From: Ixodes scapularis | Taxonomy: Eukaryota; Arthropoda; Arachnida; Ixodida; Ixodidae | Assembly: GCF_016920785.2 (NCBI RefSeq) | Contig: NW_024609881.1 | Span: 47,834,710-47,898,709, forward strand | Direction of reading: 5' to 3' | DNA: 64,000 nucleotides | Shown: one piece after another, positions 45,578 through 56,177 of the stretch | Layout: each line of letters opens with the position of its first letter | How positions within the stretch are numbered: position 1 is the first letter of the stretch | Notes under the pieces: generated by a model | What the model was told of the DNA's origin: nothing | What the model saw: only the letters and a program-made list of their open reading frames with translations | The model's database searches: none | Made by a program: the position numbers and the translations under genes

Positions 45578-45962
45578 TTATAAATAAACTGGGCTAGTAA
45601 CATCAGAGCCGAATAGCAAAAAGAGATTCTTGAAATTTTTAGTTACATGCAGCAACACAAAAAAAAAAAAAGAGTGAACAAGTTGTGCTGACATTAAGTC
45701 GTCACCAGTCTGGCTGACATTTTGGCATGCAGTGTACACCCACGGTCTTGGTGTGCATTTAAGGTTTACACGCTTCAGATGGAAAATGGCGTGACAAAGG
45801 AAAAATTCAACAACACAGCCCGACCTAGCACCATGGCAGTGACATTTTTTCCTCGCACATTTCATTTGCTTGTAGATTCGCATGGACTGCAGTTTTGGAA
45901 AGATGTGGTTAACAAAAAAGCTCTCTGCTGCAAGTTTTGCAGCTGCCCAGAAATTCTTATCA
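45578..45962 (-). CDS. Hypothetical ORF
   Basis: A frame of about 125 codons includes DKNFWAAAKLAAESFF and CARKKCHCHG, then a long Phe-rich stretch from a T-run. It has no recognisable family. It overlaps the left edge of the TIR element, so it may have been longer before that insertion. Confidence 0.25.
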
Positions 45963-46775
45963 GAGGTTATAACCACTGATCTCTATTTTAGTAGGCTGGA
46001 TCGCGGATCGGGAGCCTGTCGGTGTCACCACCGGCGGCCATTGCTTGACACCAGGCGATACATGCAAGTCTATGGGAGAAACGCACAAAAGTAAGCATAT
46101 TGAAGCATGTACGCTGTGCTTGGAGGCAACTATCTTATGGTGCGCTGCGATCCTTATGTCGGGTGTTTGGAGATCGAATCGGTATTTGTCAAACGTTCGG
46201 TCGCCGAATAAAAATATCAAACGTACCGGAGCACCTTTGGCTGAGCTGGCAAGCTTGCTCTCGTAGTGGAGTAAACAAAGGAACTTGCCGTCAATAACGT
46301 CCTTAGGGAAGCTCAGAAGTTTATGATAGACAAAGAAGTTCCATCTCGACAGCGGTTTTCCGGGAGTGAGCGAATTCCGCGTAGCACAGCCTTCGAGCTT
46401 GTCGTCTGCTAAACCCAACTCAACGAAACCGCCACCGACTCCGCGGTAACTCTAGGTAGCTCTTGCCTCATTGAGCTGCACTACAGCGGAGTCACTCTTG
46501 ACCACAAAATAGTTATTTATCAGAACTGCGAGGACTGTCAGTTTTAATGTTTGTACGCAAGCTATTTGACGGGCTTATCGAAAAGCATCCAAAAAGTTTC
46601 AGTGCCGACAACAGCTTAGAAACGGGAAAACGTCACTTTTTCTTGTTCTTCCCATAGAGTCCCATGCATTGGCTGGTGTCAATCAATAGCCACTGGTGGC
46701 GACACTCGGCCCCAGCTGCCGAGGCCGCGGTTTGCGATCCAGCCTACTACAATAGAGATCAGTGGTCATAACCTC
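45963..46775. mobile_element. Non-autonomous DNA element, ~115-bp TIRs
   Basis: The left end GAGGTTATAACCACTGATCT and the complement of the right end (GAGGTTATGACCACTGATCT) match over roughly 115 bp. Matching blocks include GTAGGCTGGATCGC, GCCAYTGATTGACACCAG-like and CTATGGGA sequences. No clear target duplication is visible. An internal 152-codon minus-strand frame (45960-46418) overlaps the TIR and shows no family motif. Confidence 0.7.
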
Positions 46776-47514
46776 AATAGAACATATGTGAAATTCTTTG
46801 TAGCTATCATCATCACGGAGTAGGGCCTCGTCAAGCTGCAAGCCACGCAGCTTTTTGCCCTATCTCCCTCCTTTGTAAAAAAAAAGGAAAAAATAAATTA
46901 TTATAAAAATTATTATTATCTTCATACTCGTGAAAGACGCGCCGCCACGTTGGGGGCTCTTGTCATCTTGAGTCGTGCTCTTTACCGTGTGGTCTCGCCT
47001 CTTCTAGTAAACTCTTCATAGTTATTGCTTCTTGCGATGGCATCGGACTGGACTCAGGGCCCTTCCGAGGTGCTAGAGCTCCAGGGATGGGTTTGTGAAT
47101 TCGTACTGCGAGTCGAAGACGACCTCCAGCAGGCACGCACATCGGAGCAGTAGTGGTGGCTCCCTAATCTTTCGATTCTCGAGATCGTTTCGGGGACGCG
47201 CTGAAGGTCTGTGGAAGAAATAGCGCGAAGCACCAGCCCTTAAGTTGCAGCTGCCGAAATGAGATATTATGCATGCACTCCCGTTTTCGATATTCTTGCT
47301 TTCAGTGCAAGCGCACTGACGTTCTTGGTGCAGTGGCTGCGCGTGCACGAGAAATGTACATGTACGGGTGCAGTCATTCTGCTGTGAGAAGCAACTTGCA
47401 CGAGGCGTTCAACAAGCAGCGGAACAGCTCTAAACGGTTGTAACGAATCGCGATGGCTGGATGGCCGTTCACTATAACAAAAAATTATGCGTGTATGAAG
47501 CTCACCTTGTTTCA
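46776..47514. other. Unassigned
   Basis: No supported gene. Overlapping minus-strand frames at 47073-47515 have no recognisable domain. Confidence 0.45.
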
Positions 47515-49165
47515 AAAGGGATCTTTGTAATCACTCCGCGTCCATTGTGGAACACAGCAGTACCGGGGCATGCTTATGGAGCCTGCATTTTCCGTTTCGG
47601 CTAGGATGCTAGGATGCAAGCTCGGACACTCGGGCGAGTACGGACAGCACGGCGGAGCACCCTCCAACATGGCAGACATTTGAAGTTTGCGCACAGTAAA
47701 CCAGATAGTGCTATTCATTTTTGCATATGGCCTATGTCTATAAAAGGTTCCGTGAACACAGCAAAGTATGCTTGACGGAGCTTCGTGGCCGCCATTTGTG
47801 CTTGTACTTGTGCATAATAATTGTGAACATGCCTTAGCTGCAGGTTCTCATTCAGATAAGGTAAACACTTGGAAGTCTTAGTGAGGGAGGCACCTTTCAT
47901 TGGTGCGGCACACTTGACTTCCAGGACTGCCTTCTTGCAGCATGCACAAAAGACAGTGGCATCAGGAGATGCAGCTAGGAAGGGCAGGCTTTCTACAACA
48001 AACGGACCTCACTCATTTACCGTAATATCCCGAGTCATCGCCCACCCCCCAACCGCCTGAAATTCGTTAAAAAAGTGGGGTGGGCCATGTCTCGGTGGGT
48101 GAGCACAAACACTTAAAAAAAAAACGGAAAAAACCGCCTATTTTTCTCTGCGTATCTAGCGCTGATGCACAAGAGATACATCAAACTCAAAACTCGATTT
48201 AGTTTCATTGTTTTATAGAAAAGAAATGCTCACGAAAGAATATTTTACTATAGCCAAGTCCGTTGCTTGCATACGCACTAGAAACACCCCCGATCTGCAT
48301 ATAGCACGAACGTTTGTTCCGTGAAAGAATGTCACCATTATGTTCTCCTAGTTAGTAAAAAAAAAAAAGAAAGAAAGAAAAGTCTACAAGAAAATAGAGA
48401 AACCGACCAGGCACAACGAGCGAGCGAGCGAGCGAACCAAAGAAGCGACCAAGAGCAATGCCGGGAAAGCGGGAAAGCCGGCCGTCGCGTTGGCAAATAC
48501 TTTGGCGTCGGGCCAAGTCGGGCGCCTTGTCAATTGCAAGCTCTTGCGCAACTTTCTTGTTTGGTGGGTACATACGTGCGTCCGTGCACGGCGGGCTATC
48601 AATGCACGGTTGGGACGCTCTGCAAACGTCTGTGTAGGACGTTCCAGCAAAGCTCTATTTACGCTTTGGCTTTGCCTAAAATATTGCACAACAGCGGTCG
48701 CGACGGGCGGGAAGAAGGAGCGGGTTCGCGGTGACCTTACTTCGGCAAAGACAGACTTTGACCTAACACTCCGCGGTTACCTTAACAAACTCTTATTTTG
48801 TTATCTCCATCGTTTTCTTTTCGCACGGATACACGACCACTTTGGGGTCGCTCACGGAGGAAATGCGTAAACAAAAAGAAGTGTCTTTCCCTCCTTCGTT
48901 TTACTTTGCCGCGGCCGCGTCATTCGGGTAGGATGAGTGTTCGCGGATCCCAGAGTCCGCGCTGGGGTATTTGAAGGGGTGGGCGATGACTCGGTGTTTT
49001 TTCGGAAATCGATATTGGCCCAAAAAATGGGGTGGGCGATGGCTCGGGGATGGGCGATGACTCGGGATATTACGGTAGTTGCAGGTCTTTATGTTTCAGA
49101 GATTCCTTTGCGATAAATGCTCGTTTAGATTCTGGTTTCTTTTCGGAGCCCCAACGGAGGTTTGA
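47515..49165 (-). pseudogene. YqaJ-type nuclease remnant, split by a transposon
   Basis: Read on the minus strand, 49165-49078 encodes RWGSEKKPESKRAF (the Glu-containing first YqaJ motif). After the inserted element, 48019-47715 encodes FLAASPDATVF (catalytic Asp), VLEVKCA (Glu and Lys) and HNYYAQVQAQMAAT (Gln). Taking out the 1,056-bp insert plus one TA joins the two parts in one frame with one remaining stop (TGA). No SWIM finger is visible. It is a second, decayed relative of the 36-38 kb gene. Confidence 0.65.
48020..49075. mobile_element. 1,056-bp TA-flanked TIR element
   Basis: The ends CCGTAATATCCCGAGTCATC and its complement are flanked by TA (48018-48019 and 49076-49077). GGGGTGGGCGATGGCTCGG and GGGGTGGGCCATGTCTCGG repeat just inside the ends. 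The interior has an A-rich run, a short GAGC repeat (48418-48434) and frames up to 137 codons on both strands that I cannot assign. Its TA duplication fits Tc1/mariner-type mobilisation. Confidence 0.75.
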
Positions 49166-49257
49166 AATACAAGGTGCTTTTCTACACCTCATATCTCTGC
49201 CACGAGGCCATCGGCACCACACTTGATGTATGTTCCACGGCAGGTGCGAGATGGTTC

Positions 49258-49419
49258 CATGTATACGGGTAAAACAGCACGAACACGAACACAGGACAGA
49301 GAAGATGCAAACAGACAGAATGCTGTCAACTGTTTATTTTGAAAGAAACGCTCAACGGCATGGTCACAAACACATGATCATCACAAGTTAAAGCCCCTCA
49401 AAATTGCCAACTCGCATTG
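49258..49419 (-). pseudogene. Penelope-derived sequence, part 1
   Basis: This part and 52178-52302 form one sequence split by MULE copy C. The outer ends are inverted copies of TACGGGTAAAACAGC followed by GAACAYGRACACAGSACAGAGAA. The interior minus-strand text (52.2 kb side) reads DITEAFYISKFKDNCVS, typical of the extreme C-terminus of Penelope-like proteins. Only about 290 bp remain in total. Confidence 0.5.
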
Positions 49420-52177
49420 AGGGGAGGCACGGCCTAAAAATCGCAAGTTTTGCGAAAAAAACGCATTTTTGAAAATCAGTTTTATCATCATCTACAACTA
49501 ATAAAGAATGCTCTCACAAACTTTTATACTCGTGCGTAAAGGATTTACTCCGGAATAAATTATTTTCGATACGTCGGCGGCCACGCGCGCTCTCCAGAAA
49601 CGCGAGCACACCCGCGCGTTTGCCGATTTCAAAGCGCGCTAGCCGCTCGTTGGCTAGGCCTAGCGTGGCGTGGGACCCCTCGTTGGAAACAGCAGTTCTT
49701 TCTCTTTTGTTTACGCCCCGGCTTTTCGTTCAACGCCGGACATTCAGGCGAGAGAACCCCTGCGAAAACATCATTCAGAAAGAGCTATGAAACGCTCTAA
49801 GGGCTCCTATTGGGCAGCTCGACTCATTCGGAGCTCTGATTCGCTCGGACACGCCACGTGACTAAAAAGAGACTCGCTCGCCCGCGTGAACGCTTGTTTC
49901 GTTTTCTACCTGCGTAGCGCGCGCGCTCTTGCTTTTTTTACGGTCTTCGAGTTTGTCGATACGATACCGGCGGTGAATGGCAGGAAATCGTTTCTGTTTG
50001 GTGCTCGGAAGCGTAAGCGTGGAAAACCGAGAGGCATTGAAGGAGGTCGACCTCGCAAAACCGCTGCACCGCCGTCCCCGAGTCGCCCGGAGTCGTCGGA
50101 AGAATCGCTGTCTTCAAGCCCGGCACCGTCTCCTGGCCCATCGCCGCCTGAAGACTTGGACTTGGACTGTGTGGGACAATCGAGGCTTCTGTCGCCGCTT
50201 CCAACTCCTGACACCCCAAAGGAAGATGAGCTGACCGCGATTGAGCGCAAGATGGAAATGCTACGATGGGACGAGTGCTCCGGAGAGCCGCTAGGCCTAG
50301 ATGAGAGCCGTGACAGCGGCGAACTCGAAGGCTACCGCTTGCTCGAAGTTTCTTGTGTCAAGGCTTTGGTGGGAGCTCTGCTGTGCCCAGAGTGTGCCGG
50401 GTCTTGCCTGGAGCTAAAGGAAAGTGGCCAAGGAGCACTCCTCGGGTTTATCGTCGAGTGCCCGTCGTGTGGAGAGGTGGCGAGCGCACCGCACTCGTCG
50501 AACATCGGCGACACTCGCCAGAATGAACTTTCTGCGCGTATCGGACTAGCCGCACGCCCCTTAATGGCGTACACGCCCCTTAATGGCGGCTCAAGGCCCA
50601 AAGCCAGGGTCTCAGGAATATGAAGAATGGTTTGAAAGCCACAGCCCTGACTGTCAAAAGAATTTCCAGGGGTCTGCTCATGCCATGGAAGTGGAAGCTG
50701 CTTCAGTCATTTTTGGGCGTTCTGTGGAGCGACACAACATGCAGTATACCACGGTACTCTGCGACGGTGACAGCAAAGCGTTTTCAAAGGTTGCTAGCCT
50801 TGGTCTATACGACAAGGAAGTGAAGAAAGAGGATTGCATCAACCACGTTGCAAAGCGTATGTATGCTGGCCTGGATGCTCTGAAGAAGGCAAAGAAAGGC
50901 CTTGGTGGAAAGGGCAAGCTGACGAACGTGAGGATGAAGCAGCTGACAAATTACTATGCCTGCGCCCTGAAGGACAATGCCCCAGATGTCCCAGCGATGC
51001 AGCGGGGAGTGTTTGCCACACTCCTGCACTCTTACTCGACAGACGACGAGCCACGACACACAGCTTGCCCCACTGGAAGAGACTCCTGGTGCCACTTCAA
51101 CAGGAGCAAGGCACTTGAGGCTGCAGGAGAGCCACCTGCGTCCAGGCCCCACAAGCCAGCCTTTTCCAGGGAGTTAGCCAAGGAGCTGGTGCCCGTCTAC
51201 AATCGCCTTTCGCGTAGGGACTTGCTCGAGCGCTGTTCGAGGATGAAAACTCAGAACGCAAATGAATCGTTTAATTCTCTAGTGTGGAAGAGGTGCCCCA
51301 AGGTGGAATTTGCCTCCCTCAAGACCGTCGAGCCAGCTGTGGCTCTGGCAGTCCTCGAATTTAACCTGGGACCTCGAGGCTTTGAGCATGCCCTTTCCGA
51401 GATGGGAATCAAGCCAGGGAGCCATCACACCGTGCATGCTGCGAAGGCCACCCGAAAGAAGATCGGAAAGGCCCAAAAAAAGGAACTAGAGTCGTCCAAA
51501 GCGTCGCACAAGCGGAGAAAGATGGAAGTCGTGGCTAAGGCGCAGAAGGACCGTGAAGAGGAAGGACTTACCTATGGCCCTGGAGCGTTTTAAGTGATAT
51601 AGTAAGCACTGTTTTCAGCCGAACACTGTTTGAACTTTCAAACACATTTTTCTCAGTTTGTCATTTTGAACACTTTTCCATTTTTGAAAAACTATAATTT
51701 TTTAGAGTTTGGACTGAGACTCCTGAAGTGTTGTTTTTCTGGAGTGAAATTTACTGAAGAATTTAGTAAGGCACTTTGTTTTTAATAATTTTAAGTTGTT
51801 CACCAAGAAAAAGTTGATTTTAGAAAAAGTCATATGAGAGAAAAATGAAGCCATTTTTAAATTTCCTGTTTTCATGCTGATGCTTGCTATATTAAATATT
51901 GCTACATACCTTACTTTGTTCATCACTTATTGAACATTACATATATGCAAAAAAAGTTGGAATTTTTCTCTTTTTTTTTGAATGATAGATTTTTTTCGTT
52001 GGTGCTGCATCAGTCTTCTTTTTTATAACAAATTGCACCGTAACTTGGCAAAAAATCTTCCCTGTTGGTTGAAATTTTGCATGCCCTCCCAAGTTTGCAT
52101 AACTAACATATGGTAAAAGTTTCATTGCAATCGGCAAACTATTAAAAAAGTAGACCCCTGTAGGCCGTGCCTCCCCT
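49420..52177 (+). mobile_element. MULE copy C
   Basis: Inverted ends AGGGGAGGCACGGCCTA (49420) and its complement (ending 52177). It is 2.76 kb with one transposase gene on the plus strand and AT-rich flanks inside the ends. No matching target duplication is visible at the chosen ends. It sits inside a Penelope-derived fragment whose halves resume on either side. Confidence 0.75.
49973..51593 (+). pseudogene. MULE transposase, copy C, lacking the first catalytic Asp
   Basis: The N-terminal basic region begins at GTG 49973 (NGRKSFLFGARKRKRGKPRG). No ATG precedes it in frame, so the start may be lost. Cys pairs (CPECAGSC, ECPSCGEV) follow and homology to copy B ends at about 50552. It resumes in another frame at about 50592 (GPKPGSQEYEEWF) and continues through LCDGDSKAF and TQNANESFNSLVWKRC to a Lys-rich C-terminus and TYGPGAF. 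About 360 bp relative to copy B, including the first Asp block, is missing. At the junction ACGCCCCTTAATGGCG occurs twice (50554-50569 and 50573-50588). The second part alone is an uninterrupted 336-codon frame. Confidence 0.8.
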
Positions 52178-52302
52178 TAATAAAGATCTATCGAAGGCAC
52201 GCTGACACAGTTGTCTTTGAACTTGGAAATGTAAAAGGCCTCAGTAATGTCAAAGATTTCTTCTCTGTGCTGTGTCCATGTTCACGCTGTTTTACCCGTA
52301 AA
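52178..52302 (-). pseudogene. Penelope-derived sequence, part 2
   Basis: The continuation of 49258-49419 beyond MULE copy C. It encodes the peptide DITEAFYISKFKDNCVS and carries the second copy of the terminal inverted repeat. Confidence 0.55.
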
Positions 52303-53418
52303 CGTGCTTCACCAACTAGCCCAAACTTCAACAGGATGCTGCCATGCCCGCAGGCGGGCACATAGAAGAAATGTTCAGGTGCCAAAAGACCCTCCAAAAT
52401 TTCACTTTATTAGATATATATATATATATTTTATTGTGTGTGATTGCAGCAACACCTTGAAACACCCCCCGAAAATATTTTCTGGCTACGCCACTGCCCA
52501 CGGGGTATCCTGAGGAGAGAGAGAAGTTAGGCATGAGTCCTAGAAACTGGCATGTTCAAACATTTTTAGAAATACCTTCACGTTAATTCCCTTCGAGGTA
52601 CATCTGTCGTACTAGTTGATTCAGAATTATGTTCAATTTAATAAAACAACTGGTAAATTACCTTTTTATAAAGGTGCAATTTTTTTTATATGCTTATATT
52701 TTGACACCAACTTTCCTTTTTAATTTCACAGAATGGCAAACCCCAGATTTCCTCCTGATTATTGTCATTTGTCAAGATATTTTGATTTTTTCCAGTAAAG
52801 TGATGTGAGACCTTCCATGTGTCAAAGTTACGAAATCATTAAGCTTGAAAAGCAATTCATCACGTTCAACCATTTTAGAAGTCACGTCTGACGTACAAGT
52901 GCCTAAGAAATTAACCGGGTCACATAGACTGCGTTTCTCATGCACTTTCTATTTCACGAAACTTTCCTGATGGCTGCACATCCCTGAGAGTGAACAGTCA
53001 TGTCACAAAATTTAAAACTATCAGATAAAACTTGGTAACATTGTCAATGTCAATGCATCCATCAGCAGCAGTCGGAAACAGTCTAGAGGCTACTTACAAT
53101 GTTCTTGATACGTATGCATATGCTTTTACACAAGTGCGAGCATAGCTTGTTGCTTCAGAGTTTTGACAAGCAAAGGATGGAGGGGCAATGTCGCTAATTG
53201 TCCTATCAAAAACATTTTTAACGGCATGCAAGACATCAATAATTGAGAAAATGTCACAGTCGATAGGATAATAAAACAGCACTGAAGAGATGAGTTTACG
53301 ACAAAACTGTATAACTTAGCGGATCTAGCTTATGTGTAGCTGCGCTAAGCCGACCCGTGCCGGACAAGTATACCCATAGGGCAGTCATCTGGGTCAGTCG
53401 GTGGTGGATACAGCTGCC
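52303..53418. other. Unassigned; short TA microsatellite
   Basis: AT-rich sequence with a TA run at 52414-52429. No supported gene. Confidence 0.5.
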
Positions 53419-53520
53419 CCCAGGTGAAAATTCAAAGTGGGACCACTTTAAAGTGGTATTTGGAGCAGGTCCCACTTTGGAAGTGGGACCACTTTAAAGG
53501 GGTCCCACTTTGAATTTGGA
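53419..53520. repeat. AGTGG palindromic repeat, copy 1
   Basis: It begins CCCAGGTGAAAATTCAAAGT and contains several facing GTGGGACCACTTTAAAGTGG blocks, ending with TTGAATTTGGACC. It is homologous to 60374-60545. Each copy lies 0.1-0.2 kb beyond the 3' end of a BEN-domain gene copy. Confidence 0.7.
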
Positions 53521-53701
53521 CCTTTTTGCCTACTTTCCATGGGCATTAGGCATCAATGAGGTACCTACGCATATTCTTGTGGCTAATTTTGACTACCGAA
53601 CAGAACATGTCGTCGAGAGAATGATTGATTTATTTCTCTGTTGGAAAGTAAGAAAAGGATGTACAAACAAAGAAAGTTGTTTAGCTATCTGCAAAATCTC
53701 C

Positions 53702-54195
53702 CTAATCCTGCATCAGGCCCATGCGCCTGAACTCCCTTCTTGTGTCCTGGATTTTCTCAGACAGAATGGCGTTCATGTTGGAAAAGGCACCGCTGGCCTC
53801 AACATTCTTTGCCCGGCCTCAGTGTGTCTATGTTTCTGTGAAATAAATTCAAGAAAAAATTCCAGCATTAAATTAGATCTATGTGAGACCCACTTCATAA
53901 CTCACGCACCAAGGATGAGGGACTCCTTTTCTGGGATTAGCTCCTTCCAAGCAGAAGCACCCAGGCTCTTCCTGTCCTTTGGAGCAAGTTTCCTCGCGTA
54001 GCTCCTCTCCACCAGCGTCTTTGACCCCCAAAGGATCTGAGCAGTATCTTTTGCAAACTTTGCAGGTCCCGTGTTAGCGTATATATGATGCCTCTGTTCT
54101 TCAGAGATAGTAACCCCGAATAGAAAGAAGCAAGAGCGAGTTGCAAAATCAAAATGGGCGATCCGACTTGCGGCATTGCTGCGGGACGCCTCCAT
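53702..54195 (-). pseudogene. BEN-domain gene fragment, copy 1
   Basis: The upstream exon (54195 to about 53905) encodes FGVTISEEQRHHIYAN, then AKDTAQILWGSKTLVERS and WKELIPEK, the helical pattern of a BEN domain (DNA/chromatin-binding). Its 3' edge lacks a GT donor. The second exon (about 53800 to 53702) encodes SGAFSNMNAILSEKIQDTRR and ends at a TAG stop. The two-exon layout and the LSEKIQDTRR motif match the 60.6-61.1 kb copy. The missing donor suggests a pseudogene. Confidence 0.55.
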
Positions 54196-54295
54196 CTTTC
54201 AAGATGAAGGGTTTTAGTTTCTCATACTGCCGGATTGAATAATGAGGTCGTAAGGTTTGTGCATGCTAGAGACCAAAAGTGGGGGCATCGAAAAG

Positions 54296-54960
54296 CACTA
54301 CACAGAAAAAAAAATATGTTTATTGCATTTACAATCTCCCCCCCCCCCCTTTAGGTTGTGGGGCAGCCTGCCCAAGTAGGGCAACGTTTTTTCACCCGTT
54401 CTCTAAAACAAATACTGGTTTTTAGCACTTCGGCGGCTTTGTATGCTGCCGTTGCCGCCCTCACCTCCTCCTCTACCGCCTTTAGTTTGGCGAGGAGACA
54501 TCGCCTTTCAAGCTTTATTCCTCCTGTTGTGCAAGCACATCTTGGTAATACTGTTTGTCAGCAGCCCGTGTTCCAGCTGTTGAGCCTTTGGGCAGCGTGC
54601 TGGGCCTCCAGGCTGGTCGTGAACGAGGTGGTTTCTGCCGACGTCGGCCCGGCAGTGCCAGTCTCTCTTCATCAGCAGCTGCTGTCTCAGGCAGTCCCTC
54701 TGCTATTGGCGGAGGCCCTTCCCAGTGTGGCAGAGCAGCTGCTACACCAGGCTTCAGAGGTGCCTCATCCTCGTCCAGCAGCTAGTCCGGAGGCTGATAG
54801 TTTTCCGCTTCTTCGGATCCCGGCACTTGAAGGAGACCCCAGGGGCCACCTCAACCTCGTAGATGTGGCCCCGACCTTCTGGCACCACCTCGTCAGTCGT
54901 CGGCTGGACATTGACTGGTGCTGTGCTAACCCAGAGGAAAATACACAGAATCTGTACCAT
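54296..54960 (-). repeat. Coiled-coil gene fragment, copy B of dispersed repeat
   Basis: Minus-strand text reads VQPTTDEVVPEG, IYEVEVAPGVSFKCRDPKKR, then GVAAALPHWEGPPPIAEGLP, ADKQYYQDVLAQQE and an Ala/Glu/Lys coiled coil with frame breaks. It ends at a poly-C run (54338-54349). It is homologous to 18405-18790 and lies directly upstream of BEN copy 1, so it may be the N-terminal half of that gene. Confidence 0.55.
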
Positions 54961-55635
54961 GCCACCCTTGTCCAGAATTTGAAAACTCTTCTTTGTTTTT
55001 TAGTCATGCTTTTTGTGTGCATGTGGATGAATCACGGTTCCTCAGCTCTCGGCCGTTGCGGCTATCTGTCATGAAGGCAGCTGGGCTCAAGTAGAGCCAG
55101 TCTACAGTGTGCAGATCATGCCCGATCTTAGCTGTTGCAGCTATTGCTTACTCTTCCGGCCCCTCAGCAGAAAGTGAAGAAACTTATCTTCAAGCGCCTG
55201 CGCAGAGCAACTTCATGGCAGATACGCCCGTGGATACAGGGCAGCTTTCCATAGGTCAAGGAACTGCCGCGAAGCAAACATGTGCACGACAACCTTCCGC
55301 AAGGTTGTGGTACGATTGGCGTTTTCAGCAGCACCCGTGACTTCACTGCTTTCGCCATTCCTCTTAAGGGAAGGGAGGTGTAACGGTGCTTTTACTCTGG
55401 CAACCTGCTGCATCGTGGGCAGTGCCACCGCTGGCCTATTTAAGGAATGCACCATTAAACTTTATCCTCTTTTCTTCAATCGCTACCCCACGGCTCGTGT
55501 CCTTATTCGATACAAGCTGCTGTTGTATAATTTAGCCGAAAATGCGGCTGGAAATCTTCATTTCCAGCTGGAAGCTGCAGCTTATTTTCATGTCTGTTTT
55601 TTAAAGTTCTGCATAAAATACTGACCGGAGACTAC
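54961..55635. other. Unassigned
   Basis: GC-moderate sequence with short frames on both strands and no family motif. It separates two BEN copies. Confidence 0.45.
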
Positions 55636-56177
55636 CTGAACTTTGGCCGGTGTCGACTGCTTAGTGTTGAGGTCCCCTGGCAGCAGAGGTCCCCTGGCAG
55701 CAACCTCCCGCACATTCTTCACTGAGCCAGTGTTTTCGTGCCCCAAAATGGCTTGGGCAGCATCTAGTACACCAATTGTCCTCTTTTTGTTTTTAAATAT
55801 TTTTGACGCGTTCTTTGCGTCGATGAAGGTGTTGTTGCAGAGGTGAAACTGGAGAAAAAGTAGACATATAATGTAGAAGATGTAAACAAATGCATGCACC
55901 ATTTTTTTGCCATAACTTCAAACGTCGTAAGTGACACCACACAGCCAATCAAAATAAACCATATATGTGAATCTTGTTTAGGTGACTTAACATTGAAAAT
56001 AATTATGCAACTCTTTGAGAACTGTACTCACGCATTCATCACCAGTCGGTGAGAAGTTTGGCACTTCATCCATGGGAGACTGGGCATCTGGTGCAGCTGG
56101 GGGCTCGGCTTCTGGGGCCTGGATTGGTGCGGCTGGGAGCTGGTCATCTAATGCTGCCACAACAACTGCACCAGGCT
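55636..56177 (-). CDS. BEN-domain gene, two phase-compatible exons, copy 2
   Basis: The first exon (56177 to 56032) follows acceptor AAGCTGCAG and encodes a Pro/Ala/Asp-rich linker (QLPAAPIQAPEAEPPAAPDA), with donor TGC|GTGAGT. The 183-bp intron ends TTTTTCTCCAG. The second exon (55848 to 55636) is exactly 71 codons with donor CAG|GTAGTC: FHLCNNTFIDAKNASKIF, KKRTIGVLDAAQAILGHE, then LLPGDLNTKQSTPAKVQ, a BEN-domain layout. Both exons are open and join at phase 0. The remaining 5' and 3' exons are not found. The exon order resembles copies 1 and 3. Confidence 0.55.

Noticed and set aside
45960..46418. 152-codon minus-strand ORF
   Set aside because: It overlaps the TIR of a non-autonomous element and has no domain.
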